From: Vibrio diabolicus
GTDB lineage: Bacteria; Pseudomonadota; Gammaproteobacteria; Enterobacterales; Vibrionaceae
Assembly (NCBI GenBank): GCA_001048675.1
Contig: CCKK01000002.1
Span: 620,001-684,000 of the forward strand
Direction: 5' to 3'
DNA length: 64,000 nt
The notes beneath the pieces are model-generated. The model saw only the letters and a list, made by a program, of their open reading frames with translations. It searched no databases and was not told where the DNA came from. Position numbers and translations under genes: made by a program. This document shows, piece after piece, positions 56,463-64,000 of this stretch. How positions within the stretch are numbered: the first letter of the stretch is position 1; the number at the start of each line of letters is the position of its first letter.

Positions 56463-58185
56463 TTCTCTTAGTTGGACGCAATTCTTTACGCAGTTTCATT
56501 TTATTCGACCGTTGTGGTTACTTGCTTTGATCCCCATGTTTTTCTTGGTGTGGTTGCGCTGGCGAGAAGAAAGCAAACCAAGCTGGAAGGATGTTCTGCC
56601 CGAACATTTACGCAATGCTTTGACGATAGGCGAGCGAGGTTGGCGCAAGCAACTGCCGCTTAAGCTCTTGATGCTGATTGTGCTACTCGCCATTGTGATT
56701 TGTGCAGGCCCAACGTGGCAACGTGAATCTTCCCCCTTTGGCGAAGATAAAGCCTCTCTGCTTGTGGTGCTTGATAACAGCGACTCGATGCTGCAAAAAG
56801 ATCTCCCACCAAGCCGCCTTGAGCGTTCCAAACAGAAAGTACGCGATTTATTAGCCGCTCGAAAAGGCGGAAAAACGGGTTTAGTCGTGTTTGCGGGCAG
56901 TGCTCATGTGGCGATGCCTGTGACTCAAGACAGCAAAGTATTTGACCCATTCTTGGCGGCCATTACGCCAGAAATCATGCCCGTGCAAGGTAAGCTTGCT
57001 GAAAAAGCCTTGCCGTTAATTGATCAACAATTGCAAGGTCAACCAGGCTCCACCGTTTTGTTGGTGAGCGACGGCGTGAACCCGGCCACGATTAAGCAAT
57101 ACCAAGCGTATTTTGCAGGCAAACCTTATCAACTGTTAATTCTTGCTGCGGGGAATACAGACATCGTGAGTAACAACCCGATGGATTTGGATTCTCTGCA
57201 AAAACTGGCCAGCCAGACCAACGGTCTATTGGTGGAAGTGACGGTCGATAACAGTGATATCGAACAACTGAATCGATATGTTGAGCGCAATATGCAGCTT
57301 AATGGCGAATCTTCAATGCCTTGGAAAGACATGGGTTATCAACTGCTGTTCCCAATCGCGTTGATCATGATGCTGTGGTTTAGAAAAGGGTGGTTAGTGC
57401 AGTGGTGCGTGATCGTAATGGTGAGCGGTACACTGTTGATGCCGACCAGTGCAATGGCGGAGAACATTTCTGTGAAAGCCGAGCAGCCACAAGTTGTGCA
57501 AAAAGTGACGACCTTCGACAAGGTGGCGCAATGGTGGTGGGATTTGTGGCTGACGCCAGACCAACAAGGACAGCGTTTGTTCAACCAACAAGCGTATTTA
57601 GAAGCTGCAAAACACTTTGTCGATCCATTACGCAAAGGCACGGCGTACTACTACGCTAGCGAGTTTGAGCTCGCGCACAGTGCGTTTTTGGAAATGCAAA
57701 ACGACCCGTCCGAAGAGGTTCGAGATTACGGTCTTTACAATGCGGCGAGCGCATTGGCGCGCCAGCGTGAATATTTGGCTGCTCGTGACTTGTTAAAATC
57801 CCTAGCCAGCAAGCCAACGTTGAGCGAGTCGTTAAGACCTGATGTTGAGCACAACTTGAAAGTGATTGCTGGCATCGTCGATGAGATAAATCAGATGAGT
57901 GAAAGTCAAGCCGGAACAGAGCAAGAGGCGTCAACCGAGCTAGGCGACAACCCTCAAACCGCAGAAGGAGCGGATGAACAAACGTCAGCAGAGTTGATGA
58001 TTAAAGAGACGTTAAGCGCAGACGACATCTTAGGTAGCCAAGAACTAGCCGACAAGTGGCTAAAGCGAGTCGAAGCGGATCCGAAGTATTTCTTACGCGC
58101 TAAATTCCAAATTCAATTACGCTCGCCAACAACGGGTAGATCAACTACGACAACGGAACACAATACAGAGGAGGCGGCCCAATGA
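56455..58185 (+). CDS. batB: BatB-like VWA and TPR membrane protein
   Basis: 576 residues, a BatB/BatC-type fusion. Two N-terminal membrane segments, a VWA domain with a MIDAS-like DNSDSM (about 106-111), then a third hydrophobic region (LLFPIALIMMLWF ... CVIVMVSGTLLM, about 290-335), followed by TPR-like helices (FNQQAYLEAAKHFVDPLRKG; YGLYNAASALARQREYLAARDLL, about 375-470) and a low-complexity Glu/Thr-rich tail. The VWA first motif has Asn-Ser-Asp in place of the usual x-S-G but keeps D-x-S-x-S. It overlaps the next gene by 4 bp. Confidence 0.88.
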   Translation: MFDSLSWTQFFTQFHFIRPLWLLALIPMFFLVWLRWREESKPSWKDVLPEHLRNALTIGERGWRKQLPLKLLMLIVLLAIVICAGPTWQRESSPFGEDKASLLVVLDNSDSMLQKDLPPSRLERSKQKVRDLLAARKGGKTGLVVFAGSAHVAMPVTQDSKVFDPFLAAITPEIMPVQGKLAEKALPLIDQQLQGQPGSTVLLVSDGVNPATIKQYQAYFAGKPYQLLILAAGNTDIVSNNPMDLDSLQKLASQTNGLLVEVTVDNSDIEQLNRYVERNMQLNGESSMPWKDMGYQLLFPIALIMMLWFRKGWLVQWCVIVMVSGTLLMPTSAMAENISVKAEQPQVVQKVTTFDKVAQWWWDLWLTPDQQGQRLFNQQAYLEAAKHFVDPLRKGTAYYYASEFELAHSAFLEMQNDPSEEVRDYGLYNAASALARQREYLAARDLLKSLASKPTLSESLRPDVEHNLKVIAGIVDEINQMSESQAGTEQEASTELGDNPQTAEGADEQTSAELMIKETLSADDILGSQELADKWLKRVEADPKYFLRAKFQIQLRSPTTGRSTTTTEHNTEEAAQ

Positions 58186-59498
58186 TGATGAATGTCCATC
58201 GCGTTACCTCTTTTGCACTTCCTGCAAGGGTAGTGGCATGGTTAGTGGTTTGTTTGAGTCTGTTCGTAAGTCGTCACGTTTTCGCTCAGGATATTTACGA
58301 TCTTCAACGCAATCATGGTGTTGAGTTGCAAGCGTGGGTTGGTCAACAACCAACGGCTGGAGAAAAGCGTAAAACGCCAAGTTTTAGTGTCAACGAGCAA
58401 GTCATTTTAACCATCGAAGTGGCAACGCCGCGCTGGTTTACGGGTGGGACGCGAATTGGCAGTATTGAAATGCCCAATGTTATCGCCAAACAGCGTAATC
58501 AGTTAGCCACTAACTTCACGGAGCGCAAGGGCGGACAAACTTGGTCGCGTCAACGCTGGGAAGTGACTTTGTATCCGCAAGCATCTGGTGATTTTGTGAT
58601 TCCACCTGTCGCAGTGGGCGTTCAGGTGTCAGCGCCGGACGGCGAGAAGGTGTCAGGCACCCTTTACACGCAGCCGATTAAGTTCAAAACTGTCTTGCCT
58701 TCGGGATTGTTGAGCGGTGACACGCCTTGGTTTTCTGCAACGCGCGTAGACGTAAAGCAAGAGTGGGAAACCTCCACTGAGTCACTCAAAGTTGGGGATG
58801 CAATCACGCGTAAAATCACCATTTCAGCTCAAGATTCGCTATCTGTGTTGCTACCAGACTTGTTGAAAGGAGAATCAACAACCAGTTACCAAGCGTATCC
58901 TCAACCGCACCGTCTTACAGATACGCAAACACGTGGTGATTACCAGTCAACACGCACAGAAGAGAGCGTGTACGTGATTCAACAAGGTGGTGAATTAACC
59001 CTGCCAGATTATGAGTTCCGTTGGTGGAACAGTAAGACGCAGCAAGTGGAAACGGTGGTGTTAGAGGGCAAAACATTTGCCGCGAAGCACACGTTGAAAT
59101 CCTTCATCAAAACGTATTTTGCATGGATTGTTTCCACGCTTGTATTGCTGGGTTTTGTGGTTATTTCATTGGTAGCCATTAAACGTTACTACCGCAACAG
59201 ACCGTCACCAGCATGGTTGACGTTCCACCGTTTGTTAAAGGCTAAACGTTGGTCTGAAGCAAGGACCGTATTGTACAAACAATTGCGTTTAAATACGGCA
59301 GAGCTGGAAATGACCAAAGCCGATTCGAGTGAATCGTGGCAAAAAAGTGCGTCGCGAATGCAAAATGGTGAAAATAGCGCTCATTTAATGAAGTCGATGT
59401 GGCGCAAGATCCAGACCAAACAACAACGCTTTAAATTCCGTATTCCACGAGCGTTACCAGAACTGGACAAAGTCATTGGAAGAGATGGCAATGAATAA
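58182..59498 (+). CDS. batD: BatD-like protein
   Basis: 438 residues. Signal peptide ending HVFAQ, then beta-rich periplasmic domains with SVNEQVILTIEVATPRWFTGGTR, RQRWEVTLYPQASGDFVIPPVAV and LKVGDAITRKITISAQDS, as in BatD, a membrane segment (YFAWIVSTLVLLGFVVISLVAI, about 310-332) and a short cytoplasmic tail. It is the last gene of the operon. Its TAA falls inside the terminator stem. Confidence 0.87.
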   Translation: MMMNVHRVTSFALPARVVAWLVVCLSLFVSRHVFAQDIYDLQRNHGVELQAWVGQQPTAGEKRKTPSFSVNEQVILTIEVATPRWFTGGTRIGSIEMPNVIAKQRNQLATNFTERKGGQTWSRQRWEVTLYPQASGDFVIPPVAVGVQVSAPDGEKVSGTLYTQPIKFKTVLPSGLLSGDTPWFSATRVDVKQEWETSTESLKVGDAITRKITISAQDSLSVLLPDLLKGESTTSYQAYPQPHRLTDTQTRGDYQSTRTEESVYVIQQGGELTLPDYEFRWWNSKTQQVETVVLEGKTFAAKHTLKSFIKTYFAWIVSTLVLLGFVVISLVAIKRYYRNRPSPAWLTFHRLLKAKRWSEARTVLYKQLRLNTAELEMTKADSSESWQKSASRMQNGENSAHLMKSMWRKIQTKQQRFKFRIPRALPELDKVIGRDGNE

Positions 59499-59528
59499 AA
59501 CGGGGCGCTAATATAGCGCCTCGTTTTT
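59497..59528 (+). terminator. Terminator of the MoxR-Bat operon
   Basis: A 14-bp stem (AAAACGGGGCGCTA with TAGCGCCTCGTTTT, one G-U pair) with a 3-base loop and T tail, overlapping the batD stop codon. Confidence 0.9.
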
Positions 59529-59547
59529 ATTAGAGAATAGAGTTCAA

Positions 59548-59973
59548 ATGAGCCAAGAGTTTATGCGCCGCGCATTGGAAGTGTCCAAAAATGCGCTTCC
59601 TGAATGTCAACCCAACCCGCCGGTTGGCTGCGTGTTAGTGAAAGACAATCAAATCGTTTCAGAAGGTCATACTCAAGCTATTGGTGGCAACCACGCGGAA
59701 GTAGAAGCGCTGAATGCATATCAAGGCTCGTTAGAATCGGTGACGGCATACGTTACGCTCGAACCGTGTTCGTTTGTAGGTCGTACGCCAGCTTGCGCGG
59801 TGACATTAGTAAAATCCGGTATTGGCAAAGTCGTCGTAGCCATGTTGGATCCAGATCCGCGCAACAGTGGTCGAGGTATCGAGATTCTAAAACAAGCCGG
59901 TATTGAGGTAGAAATTGGTTTATGCGGCGAGGAAATCAGCGAGTTTCTTACCCCATATTTAGGCAAATCTTAA
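59548..59973 (+). CDS. Stand-alone RibD-type deaminase domain protein
   Basis: 141 residues of zinc-dependent cytidine-deaminase fold. Zinc ligands and catalytic Glu are in NHAEVEAL (His-Ala-Glu) and EPCSFVGRTPAC (two Cys). MRRALEVSKNALPECQPNPPVGCVLVKD matches the N-terminal deaminase half of RibD, but no reductase domain follows and the frame ends cleanly. It could act in riboflavin synthesis (pyrimidine deamination) or on another substrate. No other rib genes are nearby. Confidence 0.85.
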   Translation: MSQEFMRRALEVSKNALPECQPNPPVGCVLVKDNQIVSEGHTQAIGGNHAEVEALNAYQGSLESVTAYVTLEPCSFVGRTPACAVTLVKSGIGKVVVAMLDPDPRNSGRGIEILKQAGIEVEIGLCGEEISEFLTPYLGKS

Positions 59974-60146
59974 TGTAAGCTTTGGCCTGCTCGCTAGCTG
60001 CTCACTTATGCGGTGAATGGAGTACGTCAAAATTGAGTTAAAACTCATTAAAACAGGTCGTACCGCCCATTTCTTGTACTTGGCTACGTTAACAATCATG
60101 CTGTTAGATTAAAATAGAAAAAGTGATTTTCGAAAAATTTAATAGC

Positions 60147-61052
60147 ATGAAACCGACCGATCTTAATCTTATCCCCATCTTTATTGCCATTTATGAAGAG
60201 GGGAACTTATCTAAAGCAGCAGCACGTCTCAGCATCACGCAGCCCGCAGTCAGCAAAGCGTTGGCACGCCTTCGTGATATTTATGACGAACCTTTATTTC
60301 ATCGCTGTACCAAGGGCGTAGAACCTACCTCTTTTGCTATGGATATTTACCCTGCGCTGCTTACTTCGGTGCAAAACTTTACTTCAACTCTGGCGGCTTC
60401 TAGCGAATTTGACCCTAAAGTGTCGAATCGAGTGTTTTCCATTGCTTGTGTCTCTGTTGCAAGTTTTGAGTTGCTCCCTCAAGTCATGAAACAGATCCGT
60501 GAGTTAGCACCACATATTGCTTTAGAGGTTCATCCACTCTTCACAGAAGATTTTGAAAGCGATCTGCGTTTGCAACGTTACGACTTGATCATTGATATCG
60601 CGCCAAGAGCACGAACAGTTTTAAAAGTTGAAACTGTGCTTACTGAGCGCTTGGTGGTGGTGTCTAGCGAGGAGCACCCACGCTTAAAGGACGAGATTAC
60701 GGCTGAACAATTTTTTGAAGAAGAACATGTGGTGGTTTCGCAGTGGCAGAGTCGTAAGAGCTTGTTAAACGCCGATGATATTGTCGACTTGGACAAAAGA
60801 AAGATAAAGTATCGAGCTTCTGGCGTGTTGGAAATGCTACCTGTTATCTGCGGTAGTGAATATATTGGTTTAATGCCCGAGTCGATGATCAACTTGTTCA
60901 ACCACACCTATCATGTTAAATCTTTATCTATGCCATTTGATGAACAAACCTATGAGCTCTGCACAATATGGCATCCTAGTCGGACAAACGACAGTGCCCA
61001 TCAATGGTTGCGATCACAGATTAAACAAGCAGGGAAAGTCATCAACCAATAG
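60147..61052 (+). CDS. LysR-family regulator
   Basis: 301 residues from the preferred ATG ([19 protein letters not shown]); a GTG-led frame from 60123 would add 8 residues. N-terminal helix-turn-helix [25 protein letters not shown], then a LysR ligand-binding domain. It belongs to the LeuO/NodD-like branch by appearance. It is 8 bp upstream of yegS in the same direction, so the two are probably co-transcribed. Target unknown. Confidence 0.87.
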   Translation: MKPTDLNLIPIFIAIYEEGNLSKAAARLSITQPAVSKALARLRDIYDEPLFHRCTKGVEPTSFAMDIYPALLTSVQNFTSTLAASSEFDPKVSNRVFSIACVSVASFELLPQVMKQIRELAPHIALEVHPLFTEDFESDLRLQRYDLIIDIAPRARTVLKVETVLTERLVVVSSEEHPRLKDEITAEQFFEEEHVVVSQWQSRKSLLNADDIVDLDKRKIKYRASGVLEMLPVICGSEYIGLMPESMINLFNHTYHVKSLSMPFDEQTYELCTIWHPSRTNDSAHQWLRSQIKQAGKVINQ

Positions 61053-61060
61053 GAAGTGCA

Positions 61061-61963
61061 ATGAAGAAGACAATACGTGCCATCCTTAACGGCAAAAAAG
61101 CTGGGAACCCAGAGTTAAGAGATGCAATCATGAAAATGAGAGACAAGGGCGTCGATGTGCAAGTGCGAGTGACTTGGGAATCTCAAGACATGCCGCGCTT
61201 GGTGAAAGAAGCGGTTGATGAAGGGATTGAACGTATTGTTGTCGCTGGTGGCGATGGGACCGTCAATGAGGCGGCTTCTGCGATTATCCAAATTGAAGAA
61301 GAAAAACGCCCTGAGTTAGCCATTATCCCTCTTGGTACCGCAAATGATTTTGCCACCGCGATTCAAGTGCCAGCTTCTATCAAGGCGTCTTTATCTCTCG
61401 CCGTAGAAGGGCAGTCTGCTTTGGTCGATTGTGTCAAGGCTAACGATCGCTACTTTATTAACGTGGCAACAGCAGGGTTTGGCGCAGAAGTTACGGCAGA
61501 AACGCCTGTTGAACTTAAAAACTTTCTTGGTGGCGGCGCTTATACACTAACTGGTGTTGTAAAAGCGCTCGGCTTTAAACCTTATGACGGAACAATAACA
61601 ATTGAAGGCGGGGCTTATCAGGGAGAAATGTTGCTTGGCGCTTTCTGCAATGGTCGCTTAGCTGGAGGTGGGCAAGAGTTAGCATCGAAAGCGATGATTA
61701 ATGATGGCTTGATGGATCTAACATTGGTGCGTCCATTCTTACCTCATGAGCTGCCGAAAGTTATCGAAGAGATCAATAATCCTAGCGAGAAAGGTGAGTT
61801 TGTAAAACACACAAGAGCAAGCTGGTTAGAGATAGACTTTCCAAACCCACTTCCGCTCAATTTAGATGGCGAACCATATCATTCGAGAACAATACGGTTT
61901 GATGTTCAGCCTAAGAGTATACGATTAGTCTTGCCGCAAGATTGTCCTTGCTTGACCAGCTAA
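61061..61963 (+). CDS. yegS: Lipid kinase YegS
   Basis: Diacylglycerol-kinase-fold enzyme that phosphorylates lipids (phosphatidylglycerol in E. coli work). 300 residues, normal length. It has the nucleotide-binding [11 protein letters not shown] (about residues 65-75), [30 protein letters not shown], and [30 protein letters not shown] with the catalytic-metal region. Membrane-associated by function. It follows a LysR gene after 8 bp and ends at a strong terminator. Confidence 0.94.
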   Translation: MKKTIRAILNGKKAGNPELRDAIMKMRDKGVDVQVRVTWESQDMPRLVKEAVDEGIERIVVAGGDGTVNEAASAIIQIEEEKRPELAIIPLGTANDFATAIQVPASIKASLSLAVEGQSALVDCVKANDRYFINVATAGFGAEVTAETPVELKNFLGGGAYTLTGVVKALGFKPYDGTITIEGGAYQGEMLLGAFCNGRLAGGGQELASKAMINDGLMDLTLVRPFLPHELPKVIEEINNPSEKGEFVKHTRASWLEIDFPNPLPLNLDGEPYHSRTIRFDVQPKSIRLVLPQDCPCLTS

Positions 61964-61984
61964 ACGAGTAGTTTCACGGCCCAT

Positions 61985-62020
61985 AAACAACACAGCCTCC
62001 AATATGTGGCTGTGTTGTTT
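61985..62020. terminator. Bidirectional terminator yegS/ygiW
   Basis: AAACAACACAGCC and GGCTGTGTTGTTT form a perfect 13-bp stem with a 10-base loop between convergent genes. Confidence 0.9.
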
Positions 62021-62040
62021 GTGTTGAGGTGTCAGGCGAA

Positions 62041-62376
62041 TTAAAGCTTTTGAATGGTCTCTACATCGATCTGCTTGGTTGTCCACTCTGAGTCAACTTC
62101 GCCTCGAATCGTTACTTTATCGTTTGGACCAACGTCTAGTCCCATCCAATCTTCATTGTCGATTTCTACTTCGATTTCGCCAGTCTCATCTTTGAACAAG
62201 TAAGTCTCGTTACCAAGAGATTGAACAATGTGCCCGGTTAACATCACGGCGCTGTCGTCGGTTGCGTTGTGCGCCTCTTTCACCGAATTAATTACGCTTA
62301 CTTCTGGACCATTAAATGCGGCGAAAGCTGAGCTTGAAAGTAGGGCAAACATGGATGCTAAAATCATTTTTTTCAT
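62041..62376 (-). CDS. YgiW/YdeI-family periplasmic OB-fold protein
   Basis: 111 residues: signal peptide MKKMILASMFALLSSSAFAA, then the bacterial OB-fold (BOF) domain with AVMLTGHIVQSLGNETYLFKDETGEIEVEIDNEDWMG and VGPNDKVTIRGEVDSEW. The family is linked to stress and cationic-peptide tolerance. It lies 15 bp after an outer-membrane protein gene on the same strand, so the two form an operon, behind phased direct repeats at 63088-63114. Confidence 0.9.
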   Translation of the reverse strand: MKKMILASMFALLSSSAFAAFNGPEVSVINSVKEAHNATDDSAVMLTGHIVQSLGNETYLFKDETGEIEVEIDNEDWMGLDVGPNDKVTIRGEVDSEWTTKQIDVETIQKL

Positions 62377-62391
62377 TATCGTCTCCTTAAA

Positions 62392-63039
62392 TTAGAAGTA
62401 GTAAGTTGTGCCTACGTTAAAGGATGCAGTGTTCGCGTATCGGTCTAGTTGATATTTTGCGTTTGCACCTATGGTGAGCTGCGGGAAAATTCGGTATTCC
62501 GCACCCACTGAGAACATTGCGCCTAGCTCGTTGTTTTTCTCTGTGTTGTGGAAAAGCGTGTTGTTCATTTCTACATCATCATTCGCGACAAGCTCATATT
62601 CTTGATGTTTAGAAACCTTGGCGTTGTATTCCGTGTACGTTAGACCCGCTTTGAATTTTGTTGTCCATTTGTCATTTAATGCATAACTAAACACTGGAGA
62701 CAGCGACACTTGCTTGGCTTTGATTGACGCATCCCAATCCATTTCATGATGGTAATCTTTGCCATCAATTTGTTTGATGCCAAGGTTCTTTGAACGATTA
62801 TCATCAAGGTCAAATTGGCTGTAGCCCAACTCTAGCGCCCAGTTGTCATTGAACGCGTAACCGACAAAACCTGAGAAAATACCGTCTTCAATCTCAGGGT
62901 TGAGTGTTACGTTGTCAGTTGAAAAGTGAGGCTCCAAATCATGGTCAGTGGTGCCTAGTCCATATTCCAGACCTACATAAGGAGCCGCAGATACCGAAAC
63001 TGAGCAGGTAACAAGTAACGCAAGAAGTGTTTTGTTCAT
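62392..63039 (-). CDS. Small outer-membrane beta-barrel protein
   Basis: 215 residues from MNKTLLALLVTCSVSVSAAPYVGLEYG, a clear signal peptide with AAGAG-like AAGAGG upstream; a TTG-led 6-residue extension is less likely. The mature part alternates hydrophobic and polar residues (FSGFVGYAFNDNWALELGYSQFDLDD; FSYALNDKWTTKFKAGLTY) and ends in TTYYF, the outer-membrane insertion signal. It fits the OmpA-like/OmpW-size porin-fold group (eight strands). Substrate or partner unknown. First gene of a two-gene operon with the YgiW-like protein. Confidence 0.82.
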   Translation of the reverse strand: MNKTLLALLVTCSVSVSAAPYVGLEYGLGTTDHDLEPHFSTDNVTLNPEIEDGIFSGFVGYAFNDNWALELGYSQFDLDDNRSKNLGIKQIDGKDYHHEMDWDASIKAKQVSLSPVFSYALNDKWTTKFKAGLTYTEYNAKVSKHQEYELVANDDVEMNNTLFHNTEKNNELGAMFSVGAEYRIFPQLTIGANAKYQLDRYANTASFNVGTTYYF

Positions 63040-63087
63040 TTTATTTTGCCTCTTCAAATCAACTTAGTGAGTAGAAGCGCATTTTGT

Positions 63088-63114
63088 GTGAAGAAGCGTG
63101 AAGCGATCGTGAAG
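63088..63114 (-). promoter_or_regulatory. Three phased direct repeats CTTCAC upstream of the outer-membrane protein gene
   Basis: On the plus strand GTGAAG occurs at 63088-63093, 63098-63103 and 63109-63114, that is CTTCAC three times on the gene's strand at 10- and 11-bp steps, 49-75 bp before the start. Hexamers at one-turn spacing are the binding pattern of OmpR/PhoB-family regulators such as PmrA and QseB. Confidence 0.6.
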
Positions 63115-63191
63115 AAACGAAAAAAATGTTTAGAAAAAAGAGCAAGGGGCGATTTGAGTGAACAAACACCAAGCTCTTTATATAGAGTAAG

Positions 63192-64000
63192 TTAAGTTGC
63201 TGCGACGTAACACACCGCAAACGGGACATTAAGGCGAGTAAACTCTTTGATCCAACGCCATTGGTTATCCTGGAGTTTATCGCCAGGGCCTTTCACTTCA
63301 ATCCACTCGAACTCATTTTCTTTAAAAGCAATGAGATCCGGCATCCCATTACGGTAAAGCTTAAGGTCGCTCAATTGTATTTTGAACAGCGCCATCAGCA
63401 TATTGGTTGGGATAGTGTTGAGCGCTGTTTCGAGTAGCTCTTTACTTATTAAATTCCAATGTACAAATGGATTACTAATGCCAAACTTCTCATCGTATTT
63501 TGTCAATAACGTCTGGGTGTTGCCCGCTTCTAGTTCGGCAAAAGCGGTGTCTATCAAAGCTTGGCGCTTGGTAACAAAATCTGAGTGATATAAATCTAAA
63601 GGACGGTGTTGATAAGCGTTAATGAATGCCCCTTCAATAGGAGCAAAAATCGCATCCCAGAATGTAAGCCCCAGTAGCGAGTTGAGCAACGCATTTTCAG
63701 CGTAAAACACATTCCAGCCTAAGGACTCAAAATACGCTTTACTGGCAAGCTCGACTCGTTGTTGAGATAAATCCAGTTCAATATGGTATTCGGAGCAGAG
63801 TGGCTTTGCTACTCTTGGCATTTTCGCGCCTTGTTTTCGCTTCAACCGTTGCTCAAGTTTTTGTGCGACTTCGAGCTCAGACACATCAATTGGCGACTGT
63901 AGCATCTCTGTGACAATGTCACTAAATAAATCATCTTGGTTTAGTTTGTCATAGATACGTGCGCGTCGTTCTCGGCTCGGAGCAAGTTGAGTTTGGCCAA
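63192..64000 (-). CDS. VRR-NUC domain nuclease, 5' part outside window
   Basis: The C-terminal about 269 residues of a longer protein; the frame stays open to the window edge (…SRERRARIYDKLNQDDLFSDIVTEM), so the ATG at 63905 is not its start. The C-terminus carries a VRR-NUC (PD-(D/E)xK) fold: NGMPDLIAFKENEFEWIEVKGPGDKLQDNQWRWI, with catalytic Asp, Glu and Lys in PDL and EVKG. Upstream, LGWNVFYAENALLNSLLGLTFWDAIF is the helical region seen in FAN1-type structure-specific nucleases. A DNA-repair role is inferred. Confidence 0.87.
   Translation of the reverse strand, partial: GQTQLAPSRERRARIYDKLNQDDLFSDIVTEMLQSPIDVSELEVAQKLEQRLKRKQGAKMPRVAKPLCSEYHIELDLSQQRVELASKAYFESLGWNVFYAENALLNSLLGLTFWDAIFAPIEGAFINAYQHRPLDLYHSDFVTKRQALIDTAFAELEAGNTQTLLTKYDEKFGISNPFVHWNLISKELLETALNTIPTNMLMALFKIQLSDLKLYRNGMPDLIAFKENEFEWIEVKGPGDKLQDNQWRWIKEFTRLNVPFAVCYVAAT

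Overview
The window looks like part of a Vibrio genome, most likely the second chromosome of a Harveyi-clade species (V. parahaemolyticus / V. alginolyticus type). This rests on gene content and on recognisable proteins (PnuC, RbsDACBKR, TorT/TorS, YccS, HelD, MgsA, Cti, YegS, a vct-like siderophore ABC system, a giant LapA-type adhesin). The species is inferred, not proven. No rRNA, tRNA, CRISPR array, phage or insertion sequence was seen.

Layout. (1) 1-6556: ribose operon rbsDACB-K-R, with two identical 16-bp palindromic RbsR-type operators in front of rbsD. (2) 6557-9344: a frameshifted small membrane-protein gene, then a nucleoside salvage group: PnuC nicotinamide riboside transporter, a nucleoside phosphorylase and a YeiL-like Crp/Fnr regulator. 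(3) 9477-17094: iron-uptake locus with a binding protein-permease-permease-ATPase operon, an AraC regulator divergent from a TonB-dependent receptor across a Fur-like box, and a DUF2218 protein. An orphan CueR-type copper regulator sits inside it. (4) 17117-33646: small YgjV-like protein, a Fur-box-preceded broken small membrane gene, then a 5124-residue LapA/RTX-type adhesin with about 15 tandem repeats of roughly 143 residues. (5) 33758-43807: two small proteins, then yccS, helD, mgsA and the divergent TMAO-sensing pair torT/torS. (6) 43808-46833: small acidic protein, the haem-binding fatty-acid cis/trans isomerase cti, and a winged-helix DNA-binding protein with no receiver domain. (7) 47164-52776: sulfatase locus with a frameshifted Cys-type sulfatase, a LysR regulator, an intact Ser-type sulfatase and a radical-SAM sulfatase maturase. 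(8) 52862-59498: a six-gene MoxR/DUF58/DUF4381/BatA/BatB/BatD operon running on from the maturase. (9) 59548-64000: stand-alone RibD-type deaminase, a LysR regulator with yegS, an outer-membrane protein plus YgiW pair behind three phased direct repeats, and the 3' part of a VRR-NUC nuclease gene.

Several genes carry single-base indels close to short homopolymers: rbsD has lost its usual stop, two small membrane genes carry T8 runs, and the first sulfatase is broken. Either the strain is shedding these genes or the assembly has homopolymer errors. The most interesting systems are the Cys/Ser sulfatase pair sharing one maturase and lying beside the MoxR-Bat complex, and the giant surface adhesin, which has no secretion or release genes nearby.
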